From: Halocatena marina
Lineage (GTDB): Archaea; Halobacteriota; Halobacteria; Halobacteriales; Haloarculaceae
DNA length: 64,000 nucleotides
Reading direction: 5' to 3'
Assembly: GCF_025913575.1 (NCBI RefSeq)
Contig: NZ_CP109785.1
Location: 2,542,001 to 2,606,000 of the forward strand
Made by a program: the position numbers and the translations under genes. The stretch's first letter is position 1. Every line of letters begins with the position of its first letter. A model generated the notes under the pieces. It saw nothing but the letters and a program-made list of their open reading frames with translations, ran no database searches and was not told the DNA's origin. Shown one piece after another: positions 46,895-55,834 of this stretch.

Positions 46895-47254
46895 TTACGC
46901 GACTGCACCACCAATAGCGCCAGCGATCCCGCTCGGAATCGCAAGTAACAATGCGATGATGATAGATCCGACGCCGATTCCCAGTCCAGCGATAAAGCCA
47001 AGCGGGCCACCAGCAATTCCGCCGACGAGCGATCCGCCGACGAGAACGAGCGCACCGAGGATAACACCACCCAACGCACCCGCAAGCAGCCCGTGCCACC
47101 CACCACGACCCAATCCGCCGCCTGCGAGATAGCCCGCAACGAAGCCACCGATAAGTCCAGCAGCAGCGTGACCGAGCACAGGAATGACAAATCCGATAAT
47201 TCCGAGCACCAGCTCGACGAGGAATCCAATGATGACGGCGCGCCAGTTTGTCAT
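46895..47254 (-). CDS. Glycine-rich membrane protein, DUF5518-like
   Basis: 119 residues, about four hydrophobic segments rich in Gly and Ala (AAGLIGGFVAGYLAGGG, GLLAGALGGVILGALVLVGGSL, GIGVGSIIIALLLAIPSG). The layout WRAVIIGFLVELVLGIIGFVIPVLGH at the N-terminus matches a widespread haloarchaeal small membrane family. A TTTATG box about 24-32 nt upstream supports the ATG. Function unknown. Confidence 0.7.
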   Translation of the reverse strand: MTNWRAVIIGFLVELVLGIIGFVIPVLGHAAAGLIGGFVAGYLAGGGLGRGGWHGLLAGALGGVILGALVLVGGSLVGGIAGGPLGFIAGLGIGVGSIIIALLLAIPSGIAGAIGGAVA

Positions 47255-47370
47255 ACCTAGATGTATGGGTACGGTGACACATAAATCATTTTGCTACTGA
47301 TTGTGAGGGTTCACGTAGGGTCGATCGCGCAAAGAACGTGCTTTTGCCTCCTGGACCGATAGTAGTGGCT

Positions 47371-48336
47371 ATGACTTTCGAGGACTTGCCGACCGTTCCG
47401 CGGTCGGAGGAACTCATCGATAAGGCGTTTTCGCGGGCTGCCCGCTCGGGCCGGTCAAAATCCGGCGTCGAGGCCCAGCAGTCAATGCTACTCACTGCGT
47501 CGAACATCATTTCCGACAATCTTCAGAACGTCACCACGTCGTGGCCGGACTTTGATGCGCTCGATCCGTTCTACTACGAGCTCGCTGATGCCGTGATTGA
47601 TGGTGGTGTCGACTCTCTCAGACAGCATCTCTCCGAGGTGATGTGGGCCGGACGGAAGGCGGGCGACATCCGAAGTGAGTATCAATCCCGTCTCCACGGC
47701 GAAGCAGAAACAGCACGAAAGATTCGAAAGCAGGCGTTCGCTCGCCTCGCGGATGTTACACGGGAAGTGTCCGATGATTTGCTCGCGCTCGGAGAAGCTC
47801 GTGATATTCTCAAACAACTTCCAGACATCCGTACCGAGGAACCGACGATCGTCATCGCGGGTTATCCGAACGTCGGGAAATCGACGTTCGTCAACAGCGT
47901 GACGAACGCCCGCAACGAAATCGCCTCGTATCCATTCACGACGAAACAGGTCCGCGTCGGTCACATCGAACGCGATCACATCCGCTATCAGCTCATCGAC
48001 ACACCAGGACTGCTCGACCGTCCGGCCGATGAGCGAAATGATATCGAATCGCAGGCAGTGAGCGCACTGACTCATCTCGCAGACTGCATCCTCGTGTTCA
48101 TTGATGCCAGCGCATCGTGTGGCTATCCCGTGGACGTCCAGCGCACACTCCGAGACGAGATCGAAACGCGCTTTTCGGACGTTCCCGTGCTGACCGTCTG
48201 TGCTAAAGCCGACCGCTCACAGGATCTCGAAACCGATCACTACCTCAGCGTAACGGAGGACGAAGGCGTCGATGCACTGCTCGAAGCGGCCGTCGCTGCT
48301 GTCGATCACGAAATTGAGCTCCCGTTCGACGGATAG
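47371..48336 (+). CDS. NOG1-like GTPase
   Basis: 321 residues from ATG 47371 (MTFEDLPTVPRSEELIDKAF). An N-terminal helical region (1-155) precedes an Obg/NOG1-type G domain: G1 GYPNVGKST (164-172), G3 DTPGLL (210-215), G4-like TVCAKADRS. The N-terminal helices match archaeal NOG1 proteins, which are thought to act in large ribosomal subunit assembly. The next gene is another GTPase, EngB, 47 bp away on the same strand. Confidence 0.88.
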   Translation: MTFEDLPTVPRSEELIDKAFSRAARSGRSKSGVEAQQSMLLTASNIISDNLQNVTTSWPDFDALDPFYYELADAVIDGGVDSLRQHLSEVMWAGRKAGDIRSEYQSRLHGEAETARKIRKQAFARLADVTREVSDDLLALGEARDILKQLPDIRTEEPTIVIAGYPNVGKSTFVNSVTNARNEIASYPFTTKQVRVGHIERDHIRYQLIDTPGLLDRPADERNDIESQAVSALTHLADCILVFIDASASCGYPVDVQRTLRDEIETRFSDVPVLTVCAKADRSQDLETDHYLSVTEDEGVDALLEAAVAAVDHEIELPFDG

Positions 48337-48354
48337 TCGATCTGGCTCGCCAGC

Positions 48355-48360
48355 CTTAAT
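48355..48360 (+). promoter_or_regulatory. TATA-like box of the EngB gene
   Basis: CTTAAT, 24-29 nt upstream of ATG 48384; suggests its own leaderless transcript. Confidence 0.4.
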
Positions 48361-48383
48361 CCGCACGCTGTGAAAGAACAGTC

Positions 48384-49001
48384 ATGTTCGACACCCGTCC
48401 AGACCGCGATAGTGAGGTGGTGTTCGTCGGCCGCTCGAACGTCGGGAAATCGACGCTCATGCGCGAGTTTACGGGACATACGTTTTCGACCGGTGCGAAC
48501 CCCGGCGTCACACGCAAACCGAATCACTACGACTGGGCTCCGGAAGATTTCGTTCTCACCGATCTTCCTGGATTCGGATTCATGGAAGGCGTCCCCGAAG
48601 AGCGCCGCGAAGCGATTAAAACCGACGTCGTCCGCTACGTAGAAACCAACGCAGAGCACATTCTCGTCGGTGTTCTCGTCATCGACGGCAAGAGTGTCAT
48701 CGACATCATCGATCGCCACACCGAACGCGGGGAGATTCCACACGATGTTGAGCTGTTTCATTTCCTCCGAGATGTCGATATTCCACCCGTGGTCGCCGTC
48801 AACAAGATGGATAAGGTCGACGACCGCGACGACCGCCTCGATGCTCTCTGTGAGCGACTCGGTCTGTACCCGCCGTGGCAGCAGTGGCGCGAGACGATCG
48901 CACCGATCAGCGCAAAGCGGGGCACCATTCAACCACTTGAGGAAGCAATCGGACACCACCTTCACGAAGCAAAGCGAGACGACCTGCTGAAGTTCTTCTG
49001 A
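48384..49001 (+). CDS. engB: EngB/YihA-type GTP-binding protein
   Basis: 205 residues. G1 GRSNVGKST (16-24), G3 DLPGFGF (60-66), G4 NKMDKVDD near 139-146. The archaeal EngB family is short like the bacterial one, which acts in ribosome assembly. The C-terminal [24 protein letters not shown] carries the G5 region. It is the last gene before a 1-kb gene-free stretch. Confidence 0.9.
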   Translation: MFDTRPDRDSEVVFVGRSNVGKSTLMREFTGHTFSTGANPGVTRKPNHYDWAPEDFVLTDLPGFGFMEGVPEERREAIKTDVVRYVETNAEHILVGVLVIDGKSVIDIIDRHTERGEIPHDVELFHFLRDVDIPPVVAVNKMDKVDDRDDRLDALCERLGLYPPWQQWRETIAPISAKRGTIQPLEEAIGHHLHEAKRDDLLKFF

Positions 49002-49630
49002 CCCCGTCGCAGTTCCCTTATCAAACGAAACGTCTAGAAACCAGATTTAGCAGACATATCGGGTGAGCTACTCGACAACATCATCTGGCGTCATACCACA
49101 CCAGTAAGACACACGACAACCAATATATAAATTAAATTATAACTCATAGAGGAGAATCCATTAGAAGTAATAACTCATCTACCTACAGAGTGGAGTAAGA
49201 TATACCCTGAGAATTAGTCGTATCTCGAACCGGCAATGGAACTGACCGAAACGGACAAATGAAAGCCATTCGACTCCCAATTCGGTCTATCACATGCTCG
49301 CTTCGAACGCAGATCGGCGTTATACCGCTCATTAATTGACAGCCGCATTCTGTCCGACTTATCGACACCCTCGTATACGGAGAGTTTCGTCAACATCCAT
49401 CTTTCAAGCGTACAAAGCGACGTTGATCGGATATTCGGCAACTCGTTTGCGTTCGACAGCCTCAAATCGACACGCTGATCCGACTGAACGAGGATGATAA
49501 AACAACGAATTTTGCCATAGTGAGTGAGTAAAATATTCTAGTGGTATGAAACAGCTTACGAAGATTATCAGTTACCGTATGTTTATTCGACGTCACACAG
49601 CATCGATCGTGTATTAGTCAGATGCCTATC

Positions 49631-49647
49631 GTTCCCTTAAAGGGAAC
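49631..49647. repeat. 17-bp perfect palindrome, copy 1
   Basis: GTTCCCTT-A-AAGGGAAC, 8-bp arms around one base. Copy 2 is 227 bp to the right. Confidence 0.8.
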
Positions 49648-49857
49648 ACAATTCATTCAAACAACAGGATAGTATAACCAATTTTTGGAATAGTTTATTG
49701 TTAATCTGGGTAGCAAACGGCAAAGTCGCGCACATTTCCGATCACTTGGCGATTACGAATGTACTTTTGTAATGCCAGTCGCCACGTCATACTACACGGC
49801 CGATGCGACGCGGTTCTTATCGTTTGAGATACTCTGGTGTTGAATAGAGAATAGTTC

Positions 49858-49874
49858 GTTCCCTTTTCGGGAAC
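49858..49874. repeat. 17-bp near-palindrome, copy 2
   Basis: GTTCCC-TTTTC-GGGAAC, same 6-bp arms and 5-nt spacing as copy 1, preceded by C and followed by A in both copies. Confidence 0.8.
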
Positions 49875-50020
49875 ATCGGCGTGAGTATACCGATCGGCGA
49901 ATCAATCACTGGCGCACCTGATCGCATAGTCACAAGGCTGGTTGTAAACAGTTCCGGGAGGACCACTTAGATGGCGAACGTCACAACCGGTCCCTCCGAT
50001 TTCGAAGATCGCACTCATAC

Positions 50021-51262
50021 TCACCGATCATCGTAGTGGAACTCTGTCCACGGACCTTCGATGAACGGGTAGTCCTCGATGACCCCAAGGTCGACATCGA
50101 TTCCAAGACCGGGACCATCGGGAACGGTCAGCTGTCCGTTCTCGACTGCTGGCTGACCGTCAAGAATGTCGAACGCAAGATCGAATGGGTACATTCCTGG
50201 ATCGGGAGTACCGTCAAGCACCGGATCTCGCTCGAAGACGGGGTATTCGAGGAGACGTACTTCTGGTGCACCAGCAACGAGGTGTGCGTTCGCAATCAGC
50301 CCGAGCCATGTCCCGAAGTTGTGCGGGACAAACGCAATCTCCCGATTTGTACAGTACTCGATGGCGGTCAGACAACCGGTGTACCCGTTGTGGTGTCGAA
50401 CGTCTCCCTGAAGATAATCAAGCGCTCCGGTACGAGCGAGTTCCACGAGACCAGCTGAAGATGCCTCGCTTTCACCGCCCGCGAGCGGCGCACCGGTTTC
50501 GGCCAGTTCGACATAGCCGGCACGATCCGACGGCTCAACCGGTTCCTCCACCCAGTAGGCTCCGTGGTCGGCGGCGTGTTCGACCAGCGCACGAACGGTG
50601 TCTCGACCGTAGGATTCACCGAGTTTCCACCACGTGTGTACGTCGAGCATGATCTCCATCTCGTCAGTGGATTCGACTAATCGTTCAACGGTCTCACGGT
50701 CACCATCCGGTCCGATACCGGGCCGATATTTATAGCCCATAAAACCGAGATCTTCGATGCGTTCGGCCTGCTCGACGTAGCCATTCGGCTGCATGTACAT
50801 CCCTGCACTCGCATAGAGCGGTATCTCGACCGTTGGTGTCGTGTCGTACTCCTCTCCGAGCAGTTCGTAGATCGGTGCCCCCACTTCCTTTCCTCGGAGA
50901 TCGAACAGCGCCACGTCGAGTGCTGACGCTGCCTCCGTCTGAATCCGCTCTGGAAGATCGACCGAGTCAATCAGGTCGTGGATTTCGGCCGGCTGCTCGA
51001 CCGTTTCACCTTCGATGGCGTCGGCGACTGATCCCTCGACGATGTCGGCAAACGTACCCTGTGATTCGCCTTCGAAATACTCACGCATCGCTGAGCTGCT
51101 CGCACCCGCCGTCGCGTATCCCTGTTCACCGTCCCTCGTCTCGACGACGATGAGAACGACATCTCGCTTGAGAAGCCGACGTGTTCCCCCGAAAAACAGT
51201 CTGTCTTGATGTGGATTGATTGGTGATGAGAGTGCGTACCCTCGAACGTCGCTGATATCCAT
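50021..51262 (-). CDS. Enolase-superfamily sugar-acid dehydratase (mandelate racemase/MLE type)
   Basis: 413 residues. Catalytic-type residues: Lys178 (MGYKYRPG, with Arg rather than a second Lys at 180), metal ligands Asp207 (IMLDVHTW), Glu239/240 (YWVEEPVEP) and Glu264 (AGGESEAS), and the general base His314 (FVPHNFGTW). Such enzymes dehydrate sugar acids, for example galactonate, gluconate or xylonate, to 2-keto-3-deoxy acids in the cytoplasm. The nearby aldolase remnant fits that pathway. A TTTATAC box at 51286-51292 gives a leaderless start at 51262. The exact substrate is not readable. Confidence 0.88.
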   Translation of the reverse strand: MDISDVRGYALSSPINPHQDRLFFGGTRRLLKRDVVLIVVETRDGEQGYATAGASSSAMREYFEGESQGTFADIVEGSVADAIEGETVEQPAEIHDLIDSVDLPERIQTEAASALDVALFDLRGKEVGAPIYELLGEEYDTTPTVEIPLYASAGMYMQPNGYVEQAERIEDLGFMGYKYRPGIGPDGDRETVERLVESTDEMEIMLDVHTWWKLGESYGRDTVRALVEHAADHGAYWVEEPVEPSDRAGYVELAETGAPLAGGESEASSAGLVELARTGALDYLQGDVRHHNGYTGCLTAIEYCTNREIAFVPHNFGTWLGLIANAHLVAGAPEVRLLEYPVFERDPVLDGTPDPGMYPFDLAFDILDGQPAVENGQLTVPDGPGLGIDVDLGVIEDYPFIEGPWTEFHYDDR

Positions 51263-51431
51263 GTATTCGTCGTGCGTGGCAACCAGTATAAATCATGAGG
51301 CAACTGGGACAGTCGGTCGTTCAATCGATACCCCACCACACAGCAACACTCACACAGCTAATATCCCACAATACCCCTAATAGTAGAAGATTTGAAATAA
51401 TAGAATGGACGATTACATCTAATGTATCATT

Positions 51432-51578
51432 ATGACATCAGATCGGCGCACGGTTCTCCGTGCGATCGGCGCAATGAGCATTGGCACTGTGGCTTCCCTT
51501 GCGAGCATGAGCGCCTCAGCTCCAGCGCGTTCGGCGCGTTTTGCTTCTTCGACCGCTTTCGGAGTGCTCTCACCATGA
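51432..51578 (+). pseudogene. Tat-signal leader of a lost exported protein
   Basis: An ATG-initiated frame whose first 30 residues are a convincing Tat signal (TSDRRTVLRAIGAMSIGT then ASLASMSASA). Within about 80 bp it runs into the opposite strand of the aldolase remnant and stops at TGA 51576-51578, giving 48 codons in total. The mature protein is missing. The join lies near 51500-51512. It may still be expressed as a junk peptide. Confidence 0.55.
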
Positions 51579-51835
51579 ATGCACGAAACGACCATCGAGT
51601 CCGAAGAAGCGTCTGCGTGGATCTCGATCACCCGCTCTTTCTTGTCAGCAGGCATCGTTTAACACTCACCGGAATGTGTACTGGCGATGGTTGCGACCAC
51701 GCCGTCTGTCGTACTGAGCGTAGTAATATGCGTATGGAGATCGTCTACTGCAACATCGAGATCCGGTGTCAGCGGTGTGACTGTCGCTGGAATGACGTCA
51801 TCCTTAATCGCGTCTTTGACGTGACTGTCGCTCAT
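51505..51835 (-). pseudogene. Dihydrodipicolinate synthase/KDG-aldolase family gene, broken
   Basis: The start MSDSHVKDAIKDDVIPATVT and the following LDVAVDDLHTHITTL, TIASTHSGEC, then ERVIEIHADASSDSMVVSCI and GESTPKAVEEAKRAERAGAEALML, align in order with the first third of DapA/KDG-aldolase-type Schiff-base aldolases. An in-frame TAA (51659-51661) interrupts it at the GEC junction, with no length change relative to the family. The sequence after ALML is lost at about 51505, where the Tat leader of another gene begins on the other strand. The lysine-bearing C-terminal two thirds are absent. Its partner in the pathway would be the adjacent dehydratase. Confidence 0.8.
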
Positions 51836-51841
51836 TCGCAT

Positions 51842-52561
51842 GACGTACAATCGACAGTCGGAACAACGCGACATAATACTTTTATCGTGAGCCTTGATAC
51901 CACAGAGACGAGTACCGCCCTCGATAGCGTGGTCCTCAGCAGGAGATTTACACTCTTCAATTGTCATTTGATACGACCGCAAAGCACAACAGAAACGACT
52001 CGTTGTAGTAATTATTACTGCGTGGCTACAACCGAGGATCGATCCGGAGACGTCCAAAAGATAGAACTAATTGCACCTGCTGTAGAGACATAACTGTTTT
52101 ACTATGGTTTTCAATCTGCTCTCGTAGTGTCGACCGACCAGAGCGATCGTGGTGTGACACTACCACCAACAGGAACGGTTGAACGAGATCGAATCTTCCG
52201 GGAAGATCGGCCATTGCTCCGTTTTTGGTGTGACAGAACGAACAGTACAGCACCGTCTGTTGTCTGCTCGGATTCAGCTTGTGAGACAGAACAACCAGCA
52301 CGGCCCTCAGACGAGCGTGGGGCTGCCATCTTCGTGGGCTGGCGAATCGTATCGACCACACAGCGCTCTATAGATCGATATGGATAGCGACGGTCTTTGG
52401 AAGGTTCACGCACAATTGTCGTGTTTCCGTGCCTGACCGTATCACCGACCACTATCACCGTCGGTCAAATGACAGATAACCGGCGGCAACGAACACCAGA
52501 ACACTCGCCACTATCCTCAACTAGTACCTGTGAAAATACGATTTTTAATGTTTCAGTTGTT
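51842..52561. other. Intergenic stretch of about 720 bp, no supported gene
   Basis: It contains short open frames in several registers (for example plus strand 52127-52387), none with a family resemblance. A TATA-like ATAAAAGTAT on the minus strand near 51875-51885 may be the old promoter of the aldolase remnant. Confidence 0.45.
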
Positions 52562-53302
52562 TCAGATTGTTTCTGGAAGCCAGCCACCATCCACCTCGAT
52601 ATTCTCGCCGCTGATGTACTCTGGTCCATCGAGGAAAAACAGGACGGGCTGGATCAGATCGTCGAAGGCGGCTGGCCGGCCACGGGGCAGCTCCGAGGGA
52701 AACTCATCGGAGTTCTCAACGACATAGGGTGAAACAGCGTTCACGGTGATATCGTCAGATTGTGTGTCTGATGCGAGCATTCGCGTAAACATGATAACGC
52801 CGGTTTTTGCAACGAAGTAGGGGAAGTTCGTGGTGTTGACGAGTCCTTTCCCTGCGCTGGCGTAACCGATGTTGACGATGCGACCATATCCAGTCTCGCG
52901 CATCGGAGAGAGTGCGCGTTTCGAACAGAGGTAGGTTGCGTTGAAGTTCGTATCCAGCACCCGGTTCCACGTCTCCCAGTCGATATCTTCCCAGTGAGTG
53001 GGAGCGAACGCACCGACGTTGTTCACGAGGAGATCAACAGTTCCGATGTCATCCGCGACCGTCTCGAACAACTCATCGACGGAGTCTGGATCAGTGACGT
53101 CGCCACGAGCAGTCGTCGTTTCGATGTCGCTATCCCGAGCACGAGCCTGCTCTGCGACTGTCTGTGCTGCGTCAGCGCTTGTATGGTAGTGGACGGCAAC
53201 GTTTGCGCCACACTCCGCAAGTGCGAGCAAGAGCGCACGCCCAACACCCTTTGCACTCCCAGTCACGAGCGCAGTCCGTCCGGTGAGATCCGGTCGATTC
53301 AT
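52562..53302 (-). CDS. SDR-family NAD(P)-dependent oxidoreductase
   Basis: 246 residues from ATG 53302; a GTG two codons earlier is possible. The classical short-chain dehydrogenase pattern is complete: TGSAKGVGR (14-22), NNVG (94-97), Ser149 and Tyr162-x3-Lys166 (YFVAK), and DGGWLPET at the end (FabG-like). It reduces or oxidises a keto/alcohol group with NAD(P)H in the cytoplasm. Its place in the sugar-acid region suggests a carbohydrate substrate (inference). Confidence 0.88.
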   Translation of the reverse strand: MNRPDLTGRTALVTGSAKGVGRALLLALAECGANVAVHYHTSADAAQTVAEQARARDSDIETTTARGDVTDPDSVDELFETVADDIGTVDLLVNNVGAFAPTHWEDIDWETWNRVLDTNFNATYLCSKRALSPMRETGYGRIVNIGYASAGKGLVNTTNFPYFVAKTGVIMFTRMLASDTQSDDITVNAVSPYVVENSDEFPSELPRGRPAAFDDLIQPVLFFLDGPEYISGENIEVDGGWLPETI

Positions 53303-53439
53303 ACGCACAGTTCGACCACCGAGACCATTAGCGTTCGGCGACCGGCAGTCATCGTCCCACGCCTCGATGATCCTAAAACGACTACCACGACATATTACAA
53401 TATCAAGCAGCTAATTCAATTCAGTCAGATCACAAAGCA

Positions 53440-53445
53440 TATAAT
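53440..53445 (+). promoter_or_regulatory. TATA box of the ABC exporter operon
   Basis: TATAAT within CATATAATATG, 25-30 nt before ATG 53470. Confidence 0.5.
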
Positions 53446-53469
53446 ATGCATGTCTGAAGTTCAAATAGA

Positions 53470-54384
53470 ATGTCCGCGATTGAATTGGAATCACTCCGCA
53501 AGCAGTTCGATGGTGTCGTTGCCCTCCACGAAGTTAACCTCACCGTCGAAGCGGGTGAAGTATTCGGTTTTTTGGGGCCAAACGGCGCCGGCAAATCGAC
53601 GACAATTGATATTCTTCTCGATTACGTTCGACCAACAGCGGGGCGAGCGAGTGTTTTCGGTTACGATGCACAACGAGAGACGAAGTCGGTCCACCAGAAG
53701 ATTGGGGTTCTTCCCGACGCCTACCACCTCGAGGAGAGTCTGACCGCCCGCCAACACCTCGTGTTCGCCATCGAGTCGAAATCCGCTGCCGACGATCCGG
53801 CGGTGCTCTTAGAACGAGTCGGGCTCTCATCCGTTGCTGATCGGGATGTCGGTGGCTTCTCGAAAGGGATGGCTCAGCGACTCGTTCTCGCGCTGGCGCT
53901 CGTCGGGCAGCCAGAGCTTCTCATTCTCGATGAGCCGTCAACCGGTTTGGATCCGAACGGTGCGCGCATGATGCGGACTATCGTTCGAGAGGAAAACAAT
54001 CGCGGTGCGACGGTGTTCTTTTCGAGTCACATCCTCGGACAAGTCGAAGCGGTATGTGATCGGGTGGGTATCCTTGCGGACGGTTCGCTTGTCGCACTGG
54101 ACAGCATTGAAGGATTGCAGGCAGCGGTTGGAGCAAAATCGAGGATTGAAATGACACTCGACAGACATCCCGGGCCATCGATCGAAGCGGTTCGTAATCT
54201 CGCTGGCGTGGCAGACGTAAGCATCAACAGTGATCACGGAACGATTTCCGTCTCGTGCTCTAGCGAACAGAAGGCAGCCGTCATCGATACGATTCGTTCG
54301 AACGGAGCACGAGTACTCGATTTCAAAACCAGCGAGGTTTCACTCGAGGAACTGTTCGCGTCGTACACGGGAGGGCGATCATGA
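53470..54384 (+). CDS. ABC transporter ATP-binding protein
   Basis: 304 residues. Walker A GPNGAGKST (36-44), an atypical signature GFSKGMAQRL, Walker B LLILDEPSTGLDP and the switch-type histidine region FSSHILGQVE. This is the layout of ABC-2 export ATPases (CcmA/NatA/NosF type) with a C-terminal extension (about 215-304) that contacts the permease. The stop overlaps the permease start (ATGA), so the two subunits are made from one mRNA. Confidence 0.9.
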   Translation: MSAIELESLRKQFDGVVALHEVNLTVEAGEVFGFLGPNGAGKSTTIDILLDYVRPTAGRASVFGYDAQRETKSVHQKIGVLPDAYHLEESLTARQHLVFAIESKSAADDPAVLLERVGLSSVADRDVGGFSKGMAQRLVLALALVGQPELLILDEPSTGLDPNGARMMRTIVREENNRGATVFFSSHILGQVEAVCDRVGILADGSLVALDSIEGLQAAVGAKSRIEMTLDRHPGPSIEAVRNLAGVADVSINSDHGTISVSCSSEQKAAVIDTIRSNGARVLDFKTSEVSLEELFASYTGGRS

Positions 54385-55163
54385 GCTGGCTCGTTGTGGC
54401 AAAGCGGACGATACTCGATCCGGTTCGGTCGCGACATCTGTGGGTCACACTCGCTTTAGTTGGACTCGTCCTCGGGCTTCTCACGCACTTGATGACAGGA
54501 CGGTACGCATCTGAAGTGCTGTTCACGAGTTTTGCGCCCTTGTTCGTCCTCATCGCCATCGCGCGTAGCTATCAGACGATCTCCAGTCGGCGTCAGAGCG
54601 GGAGTCTCCGAGTCGTGCTTTCCTATCCACACTCGCGCAAAGACGTCGTTCTCGGAACGGCTCTCGGTCGGAGCATCCTCATGGCGGGTGTCGTTTCGTT
54701 CGGCCTCATCGTGACGGTCGGAGTACAGTTCATCAACACAGGCCTCCCGGATAGCAAACTAGTCCTGTACACGTGGGGCATCGCCGTCCTCCTCGCGGTA
54801 TCGATGACAGGGCTCGCTGTCGGGATCTCATCGAGCGTTCGAACGACGAACCGATCGGTGCTCCTCTCGTTCACCGCTTTTCTCCTGTTCTTCGGATTCT
54901 GGCAACAGCTTCCGGGCGTGATTCGCTACGTGCTCAACGGTCTCTCTAAACCGGCCCCACCACGACCCGAGTGGGTCGATGTATTCGTTGCACTGAATCC
55001 CATCCAAGCGTACAACACCATCCTCAGTGCGCTCGTACCGGCCATCGATTGGAGTTCCAACCTCTACTACGAAACCGCGTGGTTCGGCGTACTCGTTCTT
55101 CTCGGATGGTTGCTGTTGCCGCTCCTGATCGGCCTCTGGCGGTTCGAACGAAGCGACCTCTGA
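54381..55163 (+). CDS. ABC-2 type transporter permease
   Basis: 260 residues with six hydrophobic helices and the ABC-2 permease pattern: an extended loop after helix 1 (ISSRRQSGSLRVVLSYPHSRKDVVLG), GLAVGISSSVRTTNRSVLLS and FWQQLPGVIRYV. It resembles NosY/ABC-2 permeases that export drugs, lipids or copper-related cargo; the substrate is unknown. Encoded 4 nt overlapping (ATGA) with the ATPase gene. Confidence 0.85.
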   Translation: MSWLVVAKRTILDPVRSRHLWVTLALVGLVLGLLTHLMTGRYASEVLFTSFAPLFVLIAIARSYQTISSRRQSGSLRVVLSYPHSRKDVVLGTALGRSILMAGVVSFGLIVTVGVQFINTGLPDSKLVLYTWGIAVLLAVSMTGLAVGISSSVRTTNRSVLLSFTAFLLFFGFWQQLPGVIRYVLNGLSKPAPPRPEWVDVFVALNPIQAYNTILSALVPAIDWSSNLYYETAWFGVLVLLGWLLLPLLIGLWRFERSDL

Positions 55164-55340
55164 GGCGGGACGTCGATCGATAAAAGTCGTTCCACGGCAG
55201 GCAACCGTGGGCTTCAGCTAAGAGAAGATCACGCTCGCTGGAGCCTCGGTATGTGATTGTCGCAATCGATGATGCGGGCCACTCATTCATCTGGACGAAA
55301 TCGACGTGCTCGAATTCCTCGTGATGAGACCCGAGACAGT

Positions 55341-55766
55341 TCACTCTGTTTGCTTCTCGTTCGGTCCGTTCTGCACCCTCCGTTTCCAGTCACGCTTTTG
55401 TGCTCGTTCTGCCACGTGTCGCTGTCCATCTGAGATAGACCAGCGCGCCTTTTCCTCAAAATCGGCCATTTCTTCGAGGAACCCTTCTTGGAAATTCTCC
55501 AGCAGATCGTAGCTCCAGCGGTCCCCATCGACCACTCCACGCGGAAGATGCTCGTCTCGAAGCGCGTTGGCGAGCGCTGTCGACCCGGATTGACGGAACA
55601 GTACTTCTGCACACGCAAAGTGATCCATTGCGTGACCAATGTCGTGATGGAACTCAATGAGTGCGCCGTGTGCGCGGTGCAACCACTCGATGCCGAGCTC
55701 GACCTCGTGGAGTGCCGAGCGCTCGGCATCGCTCAGCTCGCTCGATTCACCTTCGTCGATACCCAT
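55341..55766 (-). CDS. Haloarchaeal helical protein with histidine-rich core, unknown
   Basis: 141 residues from ATG 55766 (MGIDEGESSELSDAERSAL). Mostly helical. A central IEFHHDIGHAMDHFACAEVLF puts five histidines and an aspartate on adjacent helical faces, hinting at a metal or heme site, but no known family was recognised. The last 25 residues are charged (RDWKRRVQNGPNEKQ). Function not assigned. Confidence 0.55.
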   Translation of the reverse strand: MGIDEGESSELSDAERSALHEVELGIEWLHRAHGALIEFHHDIGHAMDHFACAEVLFRQSGSTALANALRDEHLPRGVVDGDRWSYDLLENFQEGFLEEMADFEEKARWSISDGQRHVAERAQKRDWKRRVQNGPNEKQTE

Positions 55767-55834
55767 GATAAATGATAACACTCATATACAGATATATCTG
55801 TCTCACGGAGCGTGGCGCACTCGATCAGCCAATC

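Larger units (their letters stand above)
49002..50020. other. Gene-poor stretch of about 1 kb between convergent genes
   Basis: No gene that I can support. It is AT-richer than its flanks (for example about 49110-49140), contains a weak minus-strand frame (49214-49465) without recognisable family features, and holds two similar palindromes (49631-49647 and 49858-49874). For a gap between two convergent 3' ends it is unusually long, and may be decayed DNA. Confidence 0.6.

Noticed and set aside
49214..49465. Minus-strand frame of 83 codons, possible transposase piece
   Set aside because: No catalytic motif or terminal repeats; resemblance too weak to call.
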